A stretch of DNA of 64,000 nt from Ktedonobacteraceae bacterium. Its GTDB lineage: Bacteria > Chloroflexota > Ktedonobacteria > Ktedonobacterales > Ktedonobacteraceae. Location: NCBI GenBank assembly GCA_035653615.1, contig DASRBN010000022.1, positions 1-64,000 of the forward strand, read 5' to 3'. Under the pieces are notes generated by a model. The model was not told the origin of the DNA. It made no database searches and was given only the letters and a program-made list of their open reading frames with translations. Below, in pieces: positions 34,540-44,189 of the stretch. The position numbers and the translations under genes were made by a program. Each line of letters begins with the position of its first letter. The stretch's first letter is position 1.

Positions 34540-36999
34540 TCAACGTTTGGGTGGTATCATCTCAAGCGTACCCTCGGCATTTTCCTCGATGGCACTGCGC
34601 TCGAAGAGCATGGGGTGGTGTTCGACGCGCCGCCAGGGCCGTATGAAGTCGGCATAATGTTTGCTGGCGGGATGACCGGATTGCCCCGGAGCATGGCCGG
34701 AAAGCGAGGCGCCCATATCCGCCAGGTTGACAATCTGCCGGTATGATGGCACGGTAAGCACGACTTCTGGCTGGTTGGGTAACGATGCCCCCATATTGAC
34801 CGTATTGATATCTCCCCCTATACCATATGGGCCGCGATTGAAGATTTTATCGAGCGGTTTTACCCTTCCCAATGGATGCGCATAAATCATTTTATGGATG
34901 TTGCCATATTTCCAGCGAGAAATATCTGGGCCAAATTTTTCTCGTAGGTCCTCGACGGCGGCATGAAACGCGCTTGAAAGTGCCGCATCCCATGATTTCG
35001 GGCCATTAAGAATGCTTGAGTTGGCAAACCAGGCATCGTCATGCTCGTTCATCAGGCGAATGAGGAGTGCCTTGTTGCGACTATCAAAGCCGTTGACGGG
35101 CGCGAGAATGGTTGTGCCGGTGCCAAGGTACATATTCAACAACTCCTCGTCGTTGCCGAGCACAGCACCAAAGACGAGGCGTTCCACTTTATAAAGGAAA
35201 GTGGCGTAGATTGCCGCGGCTGCGCTATCGGCGGACAATATGTAGTTCCACGCGCGAAGAGCGTCCAGCGCATCCTTTTCCAGCGGAGTAGTAGGCGACA
35301 GGTTTAAGATATGTGGAACGATCTCGACAGCAGGCAGAGAATAGTAATCGGCCTGGATAGCGGCCATATCCGAGAGGGCCAGCCTGCCCTTGCTGGTAAG
35401 CAGGTCACGTATTCTTTGCGCGCGGTAGCCATTCAACCATTCATGCGTAATATAGTAGGGATAGTTATCGTCTACGACGCGGTTATTGGCGGTAACGATG
35501 AAATGTTGAGCGGGATTGAATATCTGGGGCAGTTCGTCGAAAGGGATATAACCTTTCCATTCGTACTCCCCGGTCCAGCCGGGCGCGGGAAGTAGCGCCT
35601 GGCCTTTCGTGCGAATAGGAATAGCACCGGCCATGATATAGCCGATATTGCCCTCGATATCGGCATAGACGAAGTTTTGCGGGGGCGTGTCCCAATTTTG
35701 TAGCGCCTCGCGGAATTCTTCCCAATTTGTCGCCCTGTCCAGCATATGCGCGGCTGAGATGATCCTATGCGATTCTGCTCCTGTCCAACGGATTGCCAGG
35801 GGTAGCTCGGCCTGCTCTGCGCGCGAGCCGTTATTGCCGCTCTTGCCATTTGTGGAAGGTAGGGAAAGATGTGTCAGGATCGGGCCATGGCGAGTTACGC
35901 GCACTTCCTCAATCACGGGGTCTTTAGCGCCTTTTACGCGGATCTCTTCGCGAATAACCTGGGCGTCTTCCCATTGGCCTTGAAATTCATATTGGTTGGG
36001 ATTCTGTGGGTTGAATTTTTCGATATAAAGGTCTTCGATATCGGATATGGCATTGGTCACTCCCCAGGCTATGAAGCGGTTATGCCCGATGATAATCCCT
36101 GGCGTACCCGGAAAACTTGCCCCTACTGTATCTATATCCCCCGCGACCAGGTGGCATTCGTACCAGATGGAAGGAGCGACCTGCCCAAGATGAGGATCGT
36201 TACAGAGCATTGGCTGGCCGGTGGTGGTCATGGTTCCATCAACTACCCAGTTATTGCTTGCGCCCATCAGCCCAAAGCCGCTGAGTTGGCGCAGCTGCGC
36301 ATATTGTTCTAGAATTGTGGAGTTGACGCCCCGGTATTCAACGCCGGGTGGGATAATCAATGGATGCTGAGAGTCGTAGCCAGCCTCAAGTTTCGCCGCT
36401 CGTTCTGCTCCCACTTTTGCGACGATGCGGGCGCGGATCACCTCGGTTTCCCAGTTGCCGCCGAGGTTCCAGGCCATCATCTTCGACCATTGAATGCTAT
36501 CCTCGATGCGCCATGGCCCCGGTTTGAAACGCAGCAAGGTAAATTCGATGGGCAGCTTATGCGTGTGGTGTTCGATATAGGCATTAATGCCAGCGGCATA
36601 GGCTTCTAGAATGCGCTTGCTGTGTTCCGGCAATTGAGCAACAGCAGCACTGGCCGCGCGATGTAATCCCAATCTGCGCGTGAAACGGTCGGCTTCAAGC
36701 GCTACTTCACCGAATATTTCTGCGAGGCGACCGGACCCGATACGCCGGTTGAGTTCCATCTGCCAGAGCCGTTCCTGCGCGTGAATATAGCCCTGGGCAA
36801 AAAACAGATCATCCTCATTCTGCGCGTAGATATGAGGCACACCATAGCGATCCGTAATGACTTCAACGTTTTCGTGCAATCCCTCCAGGCGTACTTTTCC
36901 TTTCCTCTTTGGGAGTGGACGACGCATCAGCATATAGTAAGCTCCTCCGGTCAAACCGGCCAGACCTGCCGCTGCCGTTTTTTGCCACCAGGATGCCAT
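34540..36999 (-). CDS. Penicillin acylase (S45) family amidase
   Basis: An 819-residue Ntn-hydrolase precursor. The N-terminal nucleophile after self-cleavage should be Ser248 in GASNNWVV, preceded by the spacer GFGLMG. The oxyanion Asn and helper residues fall in ITANNR-type (VTANNRVVD) and GYRAQRI motifs in the beta chain. The N-terminus (WWQKTAAAGLAGLTGGAYYML) is a signal or anchor, so the enzyme is probably outside the membrane. Homologues hydrolyse beta-lactam side chains, acyl-homoserine lactones or other N-acyl amides; the natural substrate is unknown. GGAGG precedes the ATG. Confidence 0.93.
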   Translation of the reverse strand: MASWWQKTAAAGLAGLTGGAYYMLMRRPLPKRKGKVRLEGLHENVEVITDRYGVPHIYAQNEDDLFFAQGYIHAQERLWQMELNRRIGSGRLAEIFGEVALEADRFTRRLGLHRAASAAVAQLPEHSKRILEAYAAGINAYIEHHTHKLPIEFTLLRFKPGPWRIEDSIQWSKMMAWNLGGNWETEVIRARIVAKVGAERAAKLEAGYDSQHPLIIPPGVEYRGVNSTILEQYAQLRQLSGFGLMGASNNWVVDGTMTTTGQPMLCNDPHLGQVAPSIWYECHLVAGDIDTVGASFPGTPGIIIGHNRFIAWGVTNAISDIEDLYIEKFNPQNPNQYEFQGQWEDAQVIREEIRVKGAKDPVIEEVRVTRHGPILTHLSLPSTNGKSGNNGSRAEQAELPLAIRWTGAESHRIISAAHMLDRATNWEEFREALQNWDTPPQNFVYADIEGNIGYIMAGAIPIRTKGQALLPAPGWTGEYEWKGYIPFDELPQIFNPAQHFIVTANNRVVDDNYPYYITHEWLNGYRAQRIRDLLTSKGRLALSDMAAIQADYYSLPAVEIVPHILNLSPTTPLEKDALDALRAWNYILSADSAAAAIYATFLYKVERLVFGAVLGNDEELLNMYLGTGTTILAPVNGFDSRNKALLIRLMNEHDDAWFANSSILNGPKSWDAALSSAFHAAVEDLREKFGPDISRWKYGNIHKMIYAHPLGRVKPLDKIFNRGPYGIGGDINTVNMGASLPNQPEVVLTVPSYRQIVNLADMGASLSGHAPGQSGHPASKHYADFIRPWRRVEHHPMLFERSAIEENAEGTLEMIPPKR

Positions 37000-37045
37000 G
37001 GTTTGTGCCTCCTTATCCAGGCTAACAGAGGCTTCTTTTAAGCCT

Positions 37046-38491
37046 CTAAACTAACTCAGTTCCTTGAGCTGTATCGCGTACCTCAAAGCCAAGCGCCTTG
37101 AGTTGATCGCGTAATTGATCAGAACGTTTCCAGTCGCGAGCAGCACGCGCGGCATCGCGCTCGCGCACCAGTGCAAGTACCTCTTCGCTGAGCGCGCGCG
37201 GTGTTTTTGATTCGACGGTATCCAGGCGCAGGCCCAGTACTCGATCAAAGTCGAGGATCAGGCGATGTCGTTCTTCCGGCGCAATCTTATTGTTCCGCGC
37301 TACCTCGCGCGTGATGCTCAACGCGGTCGGCAGCTCCAGATCATCGTTGATGGCCATGTGGAAAGCATCGCGTACCTGCTGTGCTGCCTCCGACCATGGC
37401 TCCTGTAAAGAAGATGCTTCCACAGGTGGAAGTGAGGCAATATCGGCGCGCAGGTTGTTCAAGCCATTCTGCGCAGCTGTGATCGACTCATCTGTGAAGT
37501 TCAACTTTGAACGGTAATGAGCGGTCAGCAGCAGGTAACGATAAGCCATCGGATCGATTCCGGCTTCTTTCAGGGTGCTTACCAGGATCACATTTCCCTT
37601 GGAGCGGGACATTTTGGTTGTCTCGCCCTTGCCGATATTCAGGAACTCACCATGCACCCAGTACTGCACGGGCGGTTTGCCGCTCACGCCCTCGCTCTGC
37701 GCAATCTCATCTTCATGATGCGGGAAGATCAGGTCAATGCCGCCGGTATGGATATCGAATTGCTCGCCCAGGTATTTAGTCGCCATCGCTGAGCATTCGA
37801 TGTGCCAGCCAGGGAAACCAATGCCCCAGGGACTCGGCCAGTTCATCTGCCGGCTTTCATCTCCATGCTTCCAGAGGGCGAAGTCCTCCGGCGCCTCTTT
37901 ATCCTCGGCGATTTCTAACTGCACGCGTCCACTGCCTCCTGCTTGCAGGTTTTCAACCGTATTGCCGGAGAGCTGCCCGTAGAAAGGGAAGCTGCTGACA
38001 TCGTAGTAGACATTGCCATCTACAACATATGCCAGACCGCGCTCGATCAGCTTCTCCGTCATGACCTGCATCTCCGGGATATGGTCGGTCGCCTTCGGGT
38101 TCAACTGCGGCGGCAGGATATTCAGTTCAGCCGCGTCACGCATGTATTGACGCGTGTAGTAATCGGCAATTTCGTAAGCGGAACGACCTGTTGTACGCGC
38201 TTCGTACTCCAGCTTATCTTCACCGCTTTCCTCTGTATCATTTTGCAGGTGGCCGACATCGGTAATGTTGCGCACCAGTAAGACATCGTAGCCGTTGTAT
38301 TCAAGCATACGGCGCAGCCAGTCGGTCATGATAAACGTGCGGAAGTTGCCGATATGAATGTCTTTGTAGACGGTCGGTCCGCAAGAATAGATGCCGACCC
38401 GCGGTGGATGCAGCGGCCGGAACAGTTCTTTATTTCTAGTCAAAGTGTTATACAGGTAAACCGGTATGGTCGAAATGTTTGTCATGAGCAT
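37046..38491 (-). CDS. cysS: Cysteinyl-tRNA synthetase
   Basis: A 481-residue class I synthetase. HIGN (about 46-49), the zinc-binding Cys of YSCGPTVY, the WHIECSAM zinc/substrate site, [10 protein letters not shown] and KMSRSKGN (about 293) are all diagnostic. Two ATGs (38491 and 38485) lie 4 and 10 bases after an AGGAG, so either may start translation. The unusual structured leader at 38492-38750 suggests regulation at RNA level. The length is normal for bacterial CysRS. Confidence 0.97.
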   Translation of the reverse strand: MLMTNISTIPVYLYNTLTRNKELFRPLHPPRVGIYSCGPTVYKDIHIGNFRTFIMTDWLRRMLEYNGYDVLLVRNITDVGHLQNDTEESGEDKLEYEARTTGRSAYEIADYYTRQYMRDAAELNILPPQLNPKATDHIPEMQVMTEKLIERGLAYVVDGNVYYDVSSFPFYGQLSGNTVENLQAGGSGRVQLEIAEDKEAPEDFALWKHGDESRQMNWPSPWGIGFPGWHIECSAMATKYLGEQFDIHTGGIDLIFPHHEDEIAQSEGVSGKPPVQYWVHGEFLNIGKGETTKMSRSKGNVILVSTLKEAGIDPMAYRYLLLTAHYRSKLNFTDESITAAQNGLNNLRADIASLPPVEASSLQEPWSEAAQQVRDAFHMAINDDLELPTALSITREVARNNKIAPEERHRLILDFDRVLGLRLDTVESKTPRALSEEVLALVRERDAARAARDWKRSDQLRDQLKALGFEVRDTAQGTELV

Positions 38492-38762
38492 ATATCTCCT
38501 CTAGATTGGTAGCGTTTTCACGCGTAAAGGTTCATTACAGTGAGGGGTAGTAGCTCAGACAGGGGACGTGCAAGAGGACGTTACGCGACGTAATATCTTA
38601 CGCTCCTAAAGAAAAGAAGGCACGTCTTTACGTTCGCAGAGTGCTGAGCTACCCGTGTTGCCTCTGCGAACGCCAGGACAGGTGCAATAATGTCTTTCGT
38701 AATTCACGATCTTCTCCAAACATGTTAGCTCAGACTTCAGAGTATCACTTGTAACCAGTATA
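38492..38762 (-). promoter_or_regulatory. Structured 5' leader of cysS with alternative pairings
   Basis: A TATACT (38762-38757) implies a start near 38750 and a leader of about 260 bases. It contains an 11-base perfect hairpin (38631-38641 with 38662-38672) whose 20-base loop holds segment B (38644-38654). Segment B can pair with segment C upstream in the RNA (38726-38733, eight bases) or with segment A near the start codon (38550-38558, nine bases). A 7-base stem joins 38565-38571 to 38620-38626. I do not see the T-box consensus, so this is an unassigned candidate regulatory RNA. Confidence 0.55.
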
Positions 38763-39091
38763 TCATATCTATCCCCGCCGGTATAGACCTATCTGGCCTT
38801 TATTTTTATGAATCTTTTAAAGCTCAAGAAGAAAAACGCTGCCTGCTTTGGAAGGACGGAGCAAGGAGACTCGGAACATAACGAAGGAGAAGCTCATTAA
38901 CTATTATACTTTAGATTTCCATTCGCAAATACATGTAATTGAGCATTTATAATTATGTAATGTTAAGAGCACTTTTGGGAATGATCATAGGTGAGCGATA
39001 TTGAGATACTATTCACTATTTCGAATGCTCATCGGTGCAAAGCGTTATAGTATTTTCAATTTCTTTAGCGATGTACGTCCTATATAAGTAG
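38763..39091. other. AT-rich intergenic stretch, no gene recognised
   Basis: This is the spacer between the cysS promoter region and the small plus-strand frame near 39.1 kb. It is AT-rich and contains no convincing ribosome binding site plus reading frame, RNA gene or repeat that I can recognise. Confidence 0.5.
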
Positions 39092-39181
39092 AGGAGTTAC
39101 AGGAAGGCGACCCCAGATTTTGACGGCTTATTTCTGCTTTCTCAAGTCGCTTTACAGCTGGCGCATCAAAAAAATTTGTCT

Positions 39182-39376
39182 ATGCCGGGAAATACTAATA
39201 AAGCATTTTTGAAAGGAGAACAGGCGTTGCAGCGCAATACACCTCGATTCCAGGACCCGCTGCCACCAGGCCCTGGACCCACCGACGACGACCCGGATGA
39301 CGAAGATGGTGATGGAGATCAAGAAGCCTCATATATAATTACTGTGTTGTCAGAGCTTCCTCAGCGATTGCTCTGA
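39182..39376 (+). CDS. Possible small protein with Pro/Asp-rich tail
   Basis: A 64-residue frame: a polar N-terminus (MPGNTNKAFLKGEQALQRN), a PLPPGPGPT stretch, an acidic run (DDDPDDEDGDGD) and a hydrophobic end. It overlaps the end of metH on the other strand. The same frame remains open upstream to 39092 with protein-like content (TPDFDGLFLLSQVALQLAHQ) but has no start codon there, although GAGGAG occurs at 39091-39096. It may be a decayed or non-ATG small gene. No family is recognised. Confidence 0.3.
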   Translation: MPGNTNKAFLKGEQALQRNTPRFQDPLPPGPGPTDDDPDDEDGDGDQEASYIITVLSELPQRLL

Positions 39377-42300
39377 TGGCGAAGTAGACAGCCTGCGGGT
39401 GATGCACGACAATAGCAGCCGTCGATTGCTCAGGAACTAACTGGTAGGCTTCTGTCAGGTTGACGCCAATGCTGGCCTGGACGGGCAGCAGTTGGAAAAC
39501 TTTTTCGTGGTCTTCAAGATCGGGAATGGCCGGATAGCCCCAGCTATAGCGCCTCCCTCGTGTGCCTTCCAGCCCGAGTTCCTGTCGAATCACGCGGTTC
39601 GTATATTCGGCCAATCCTTCCGCCATTTCGACTGCCAGCCCGTGAGTGTAATAGGCTTCGGCATAATTTCCTGCCTGCTGCAATTCATGCACATAATCGC
39701 TGGCCGATTGCCCCATGGTGACGACCTGAAGTGCCACCACATCGATTTTTCCGCTATCTACCGGGGCGAAATAATCGGCGAGACACAGGCGGTCGCGTTC
39801 TCCTTGCCGGGGAAAGTGAAATCGAGTGATCTCCCGCCCTTGCTTGCTGCTACCCGAGAAATTCTGTGGGTCATAGATGATCAGATCGTTGCCATGAGAT
39901 TGGCAGGGGAAGTAGCCATAGACCACTTTCGGCTGCAAGTAGCGGCGCTGCCTGGCTTCGAGCAGCATGCGCTCCAGCCTCGGCTGGAACTCCTCGTCGA
40001 CGAGGCGCGCGAATTCAGCTCCATGCGCTTTGCCACCCCAATGCAGCCGGTAGAGTGTATTGAGGTCCATACATGCCGCGACATCCTCGATGCCAATACG
40101 CTCCAACACTCTTGGACCCCAGAACGGTGGCTTTGGGATAGAGATATCGCGTCGAATGCTGGATGAAGGCACATCTGCGCCTCCTCTTGAACGAGCAGTA
40201 TCTTCTGATGCAGGAGCCGCCTTCTTGAAGCGTTCTCGCAGCGCCTCTTGCTGAATCTGCTCGACAAAGCTGGCTCGTTCTGCCGGATCGCCCGTCAGCC
40301 TGTCCACAATTTCCAATCCTTCGAAAGCGTCGCGAGCGTAAAACACGCCCGGTTGATAAGGGACAGGCGTTGAATCCGGTGCCTGTTCATCGACGAAGAG
40401 GATACGACGCCCATAGGAGCGATTGATGGCTGCACCACCCACGATAACCGGGAACTTCAGGTCGCGTTTGTGTAATTCTTTGACGCAGAGCGGCATCTGC
40501 TTAGATGTGCTGACCAGTAGGGCAGAGAGGCCGATGGCATCGGCATTGACCTCGATGGCCTTATCCAGAATAGTGTTGAGCGGCACCTGCTTGCCAAGGT
40601 CGTAAACGGTATAGCCATTATTGCTCAGGATGGTATTGACCAGATTTTTGCCGATGTCATGCACATCGCCAAAGACGGTGGCCAGTACCACCTTGCCTTT
40701 CGTATAGCCTTCCTTTTTCTCAAGGAAACATTCCAGGCAGGCTACCGCGCGCTTCATGACTTCGGCTGATTGTAGCACGAACGGTAGAATCAGTTCGCCC
40801 GCGCCGAAGCGGTCGCCCACGTCTTTCATAGCTGGCAGCAGAATGGTGTTGAGAACATTGACGGCAGCTTCGCTTTTAGGAATGCCCATCTCAGCGGCCC
40901 GTTCCTCGATGGCCTGCTCGATCAATGGCTCGATACCCTCTTTGCGGCGGTGCAGGATTTGCCAGTGAATGCGCTCCGCCGTATTCATACCTTCGGTTGG
41001 GTCGGCCTTTGTACTACTGTCACCTTTTTGCGGCTCGTGCGCCTCGAAGTAAGCAATGTAATTCGGCAGCGCGTCGGGGCGATTGTAGATCAGGTCTTCC
41101 GCCAGCTGGCGCTGTTCAGCATCTATTTCCGCGTACGGGGTGATGTGCGTAGGATTGACAATAGCGGCATCAAGGCCAGCTTTGACCGCGTGATACAGGA
41201 AAACGCTGTTGAGAACGGCGCGCGCGTGCGGCTTTAAGCCAAATGAAACGTTGCTGACGCCGAGAATGGTCAAGACACCCGGCAGTTCGGCTTTCACGCG
41301 CTTGATCGCCTCCAGCGTTTCAATTGCTGCCGTCTGCAACTCTTCCTGGCCGGTTGTAATGGGAAAGGTAAGCGTATCGAAGATGAGCGCATTGGGAGCC
41401 AGTCCGTATTCGTGGACGCAGATATCATAGATTTTGTGGGCGATTTCGACTTTGCGCGCGGTCGTTTTGCCCATGCCTATCTCGTCGATGGTGAGCGCGA
41501 CGACGGCAGCGCCATGTTCGATTGCCAGGGGAAGGACGCTCTCGATGCGCTGGCGACCGTTCTCCATATTGATGGAATTGATGATAGCGCGGCCAGGATA
41601 TGTCTCCAGGGCAGCTTTTATCACCTCCGGCTCGGTCGAGTCGATTACCAGGGGCGCTTCGATGCCCATGGAGAGCTTTTTAATGGTCTTTGCCATCTGG
41701 TCTGATTCGTCTACACGCTCGGTAAGCGCGACACACACATCCAGCACGTGCGCTCCACCCTCAACCTGTTCGCGCGCGATATTCAGCAGTGTGTCATAGT
41801 CGTCTTGAAGCAGCGCCTGTTTTGCTTTGCGGCTCCCCTGGCTATTGACGCGCTCTCCGACCAGCAATGGCGGTGGGTCTTGCTGCAAAGCGGTGGCACG
41901 TATGCCGCTGGAGACGAATGGCAATGATATATTCGCGAATACTTTGTTGTTGCAGTTGTTATCCGCTACAGGCCGTGGCCGGCGTGGAGCAGTGCGGCAG
42001 GCTTTAACGATGGCGCGCAGGTGCTCGTGGCTATTGCCGCAGCAGCCGCCAACGATGTTGACGCCAAATTCGGTGATGAAATCGCGCAGCGCCACAGCCA
42101 TTTCCTCCGGCCCGGTAGGATAGACGGCGAGGCCGTTGACGTTGAGCGGAATGCCGGCATTGGGGATGGTCGAGATGGGCAAAGGACAATTTTCTGCCAG
42201 GAAGCGTACCGGCTCGCGCATGTAATCGGGGCCGGTTGAACAATTCAAGCCAATAATATCGACTCGCAGGCCAACAAGCGTCGTCATGACGGCGGCGATA

Positions 42301-42926
42301 TCGGTGCCGAGCAGCATACGCCCGCTGGTGTCGAGCGAAACCTGGGCCTGAATAGGTACAGAGCGACCTACCTGTTGCATGGCACAGCGAAGCCCCGTAA
42401 TCGCGGCCCGTACCTCCAGCATATCCTGGCTGGTTTCGATGAGCAGCACGTCTACGCCGCCTTCCAGCAAGGCGGCTGCCTGCTCGCGGAAGATTTCTAC
42501 AAGCTGCTGGTACGTGATATTGCTCAAAAGCGGGTCATTGGATGATGGTAGCATACCTGTAGGGCCAATCGAACCGGCGACAAAGCGTGGCTGTTCAGGG
42601 GTGCTGTAAGCATCGACCAACCTTCTTGCCAGTTTTGCGGCAGTCAGATTAATTTCGTGCGTCAATGCGCCAAGGCCATATTCATCGAGTTTGAGACGGC
42701 TACCGGTAAAAGAATCGGTTTCCAGCACATCACAACCGGCTTCGAGAAAGCCGGTATGAATTTCTTCGATGACAGAGGGTTTTGCGAGTACAAGATATTC
42801 ATTGCAGCCCTCGGTCGCCTGACCGCCATAATCTTCTGCCGTCAGTTGATAGCGTTGTATATTCGTGCCCATGGCGCCATCGTAGATTAAGACGCGCTGC
42901 GCCAGGGCTTGAAGAAATCTACTCAT
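39339..42926 (-). CDS. metH: Cobalamin-dependent methionine synthase
   Basis: A 1195-residue four-module enzyme transferring methyl from methyltetrahydrofolate to homocysteine. The homocysteine domain (about 1-325) shows the zinc-binding GGCCGNS; the pterin domain (about 345-620) shows the folate-binding pattern. The cobalamin domain (about 650-880) carries GDVHDIG (cobalt-ligand His) and VGLSALL-type motifs. The C-terminal activation domain (about 960-1190) binds SAM. ATG 42926 is used because GGAGGG (42931-42936) precedes it; 42953 would add a nine-residue tail without a site. A TTGATA/TATAAG pair upstream is a possible weak promoter. Confidence 0.97.
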   Translation of the reverse strand: MSRFLQALAQRVLIYDGAMGTNIQRYQLTAEDYGGQATEGCNEYLVLAKPSVIEEIHTGFLEAGCDVLETDSFTGSRLKLDEYGLGALTHEINLTAAKLARRLVDAYSTPEQPRFVAGSIGPTGMLPSSNDPLLSNITYQQLVEIFREQAAALLEGGVDVLLIETSQDMLEVRAAITGLRCAMQQVGRSVPIQAQVSLDTSGRMLLGTDIAAVMTTLVGLRVDIIGLNCSTGPDYMREPVRFLAENCPLPISTIPNAGIPLNVNGLAVYPTGPEEMAVALRDFITEFGVNIVGGCCGNSHEHLRAIVKACRTAPRRPRPVADNNCNNKVFANISLPFVSSGIRATALQQDPPPLLVGERVNSQGSRKAKQALLQDDYDTLLNIAREQVEGGAHVLDVCVALTERVDESDQMAKTIKKLSMGIEAPLVIDSTEPEVIKAALETYPGRAIINSINMENGRQRIESVLPLAIEHGAAVVALTIDEIGMGKTTARKVEIAHKIYDICVHEYGLAPNALIFDTLTFPITTGQEELQTAAIETLEAIKRVKAELPGVLTILGVSNVSFGLKPHARAVLNSVFLYHAVKAGLDAAIVNPTHITPYAEIDAEQRQLAEDLIYNRPDALPNYIAYFEAHEPQKGDSSTKADPTEGMNTAERIHWQILHRRKEGIEPLIEQAIEERAAEMGIPKSEAAVNVLNTILLPAMKDVGDRFGAGELILPFVLQSAEVMKRAVACLECFLEKKEGYTKGKVVLATVFGDVHDIGKNLVNTILSNNGYTVYDLGKQVPLNTILDKAIEVNADAIGLSALLVSTSKQMPLCVKELHKRDLKFPVIVGGAAINRSYGRRILFVDEQAPDSTPVPYQPGVFYARDAFEGLEIVDRLTGDPAERASFVEQIQQEALRERFKKAAPASEDTARSRGGADVPSSSIRRDISIPKPPFWGPRVLERIGIEDVAACMDLNTLYRLHWGGKAHGAEFARLVDEEFQPRLERMLLEARQRRYLQPKVVYGYFPCQSHGNDLIIYDPQNFSGSSKQGREITRFHFPRQGERDRLCLADYFAPVDSGKIDVVALQVVTMGQSASDYVHELQQAGNYAEAYYTHGLAVEMAEGLAEYTNRVIRQELGLEGTRGRRYSWGYPAIPDLEDHEKVFQLLPVQASIGVNLTEAYQLVPEQSTAAIVVHHPQAVYFAIRAIAEEALTTQ

Positions 42927-42965
42927 TGAACCCTCCGATCTTATACCCTGCACTCAATAAGTGTA

Positions 42966-43196
42966 TCAAGCTCTTAAACGGGGAATAGTCACATCCATGT
43001 AGCGAGCCACAGCACGCGGTCTGGGAATTGGCCTGTGATTTGCGATCATTCCCTTTACATGCAATCCCATTGCTTCGCGCATGTTCTTTTCGACATCTTC
43101 TAATGTCTCGCCTGTCGCGACACATCCCGGTAAATCGGGGGCATAAGCGCTATAGTTATTCTCCCCTTTTTCAATGACGACGAGAAAGTGATACAT
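42966..43196 (-). CDS. HicB-like antitoxin family protein (orphan)
   Basis: A 76-residue protein with the HicB beta-alpha fold: YHFLVVIEKGENNYSAYAPDLPGCVATGETLEDVEKNMREAM, where key residues are the YAPDLPGC core. ATG 43196 follows AAAGGAAC and fits the family start. There is no DNA-binding extension and no adjacent HicA toxin frame, so it may be an orphan member or have another role. It is immediately upstream of metH on the same strand. Confidence 0.8.
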   Translation of the reverse strand: MYHFLVVIEKGENNYSAYAPDLPGCVATGETLEDVEKNMREAMGLHVKGMIANHRPIPRPRAVARYMDVTIPRLRA

Positions 43197-43301
43197 GATA
43201 TTTGTTCCTTTAAGCGGGGGTATTGTTTCAAGTATGCGGTTGTTTGTCTTGTTGGTACCTGCCATTATATCACGCGAGATTTATTGGTTGTCCTCTTATT
43301 A

Positions 43302-43751
43302 CTATGATGAGGAAGGTGAGTAGCTCTCTAATGTACGCACCCAATCCAGTTGTCCTTTTACTGATCTCCATAGCCGCGTATCGGATGTCCAGAGTTCGCA
43401 GCCTTGCTGTTCTGCAAATGCCAGGTAGTGAGCGCCGTATGAGGCTGGTAAGCCATAGTGCTCGGCCAATGCCATTGCTCGAATATTGAAAGATGAGTTT
43501 TTTGAAAGAACGAGCTTAACGGTTCTAAATATGAGTTTAATACCGATTTTTGCAGTATCCGAGCTGATTCTACCAGCACGTACCTCCCGATAGAGAATAT
43601 TGGTTATTTCATAAGCGAGCAAAGCAGGAGCTTTTATCTCCACACCCTGATTTACCCACTCTGCCAGTAATGCTCGGGCCGTCTTTGAGTCCGCTTCGGT
43701 AATTGCCCATTTGAGAGCGATGCTTGCGTCAACAACAACTATTTTATTCAT
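43302..43751 (-). CDS. PIN-domain (VapC-type) toxin with a substituted catalytic position
   Basis: A 149-residue PIN protein. Asp8 (VVDAS) and Glu48 (LLAYEITN) are present, as is the late Asp124 (WTSDTRLW). The third acidic position, expected at residue 106 in LPASYDAHYLA, is Gly (codon GGC at 43434-43436); one base change would restore Asp. PIN RNases need this set to bind Mg2+, so activity may be weakened or lost. The ATG overlaps the stop of the antitoxin-like gene by four bases. Confidence 0.85.
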   Translation of the reverse strand: MNKIVVVDASIALKWAITEADSKTARALLAEWVNQGVEIKAPALLAYEITNILYREVRAGRISSDTAKIGIKLIFRTVKLVLSKNSSFNIRAMALAEHYGLPASYGAHYLAFAEQQGCELWTSDTRLWRSVKGQLDWVRTLESYSPSSS

Positions 43752-44095
43752 TGTTGCTCTCTTAATTGCTCAAGATATCGAGCACGTTCTTCACGTTGTT
43801 GGCGAAGGACTTCAGCAGAATCTTCAAAGATGTGTCCTCCGCTTTCCCGTACGACCCGTGCATGTAAGCGGTCAACCTCTTCTAAAATATCGGGTGATAA
43901 AGGTTGCCAATCTTGTTGTGTTTCATCCTCATCATCAGGTACCGTCTCCTCCAGAATACGCCCCAGGTACTCGCTGATCGATAGATCGTTCTGTGCCGCC
44001 GCCAGTTTGATGCGCCGGCGCAATTCGGGCGTGACATCTATCGTGATGCGCGAGCGTTTTGCGGGCCTGTTTTCCGCGTCGTCTTTGTAGTACAT
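43748..44095 (-). CDS. VapB-type ribbon-helix-helix antitoxin
   Basis: A 115-residue protein. RSRITIDVTPELRRRIKLAAAQNDLSISEYLGRILEE (about 14-50) is a ribbon-helix-helix DNA-binding domain with a key strand RITIDVTP; the rest is acidic and helical, fitting toxin binding. ATG 44095 after GGAAGGAAG is preferred; 44116 or 44128 would add seven to eleven residues. It probably represses the promoter at 44161-44189. Confidence 0.82.
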   Translation of the reverse strand: MYYKDDAENRPAKRSRITIDVTPELRRRIKLAAAQNDLSISEYLGRILEETVPDDEDETQQDWQPLSPDILEEVDRLHARVVRESGGHIFEDSAEVLRQQREERARYLEQLREQQ

Positions 44096-44160
44096 ATCTT
44101 CCTTCCGTAGTGCCATGCTTGAATACACCTGCCTCTCTACAAGTTTTTCTAAGTAGGCTT

Positions 44161-44189
44161 ATTACAGCACATCCAGGGCGACACGTCAA
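44161..44189 (-). promoter_or_regulatory. Sigma70-type promoter of the antitoxin-toxin pair
   Basis: On the minus strand TTGACG (44189-44184) and TGTAAT (44166-44161) have 17-base spacing. A near-palindrome TTGGTGACGATATGACACCA (44215-44234; arms TTGGTG/CACCAA to 44235) lies just beyond the -35 box and is a candidate operator for it or the divergent acetyltransferase gene. Confidence 0.6.

Noticed and set aside
38544-38672. A tRNA gene or tRNA-like D-arm (GGTAGCTCAG) in the cysS leader
   Set aside because: The flanking sequence does not form acceptor, anticodon and T arms; the motif is better explained by leader pairings.
38492-38762. T-box riboswitch before cysS
   Set aside because: I do not see the conserved GGTGG-type T-box sequence or a convincing specifier loop; only a generic structured leader is claimed.
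39492-40166. 224-codon plus-strand frame opposite metH
   Set aside because: It is a shadow of the strongly recognisable MetH activation domain on the other strand.
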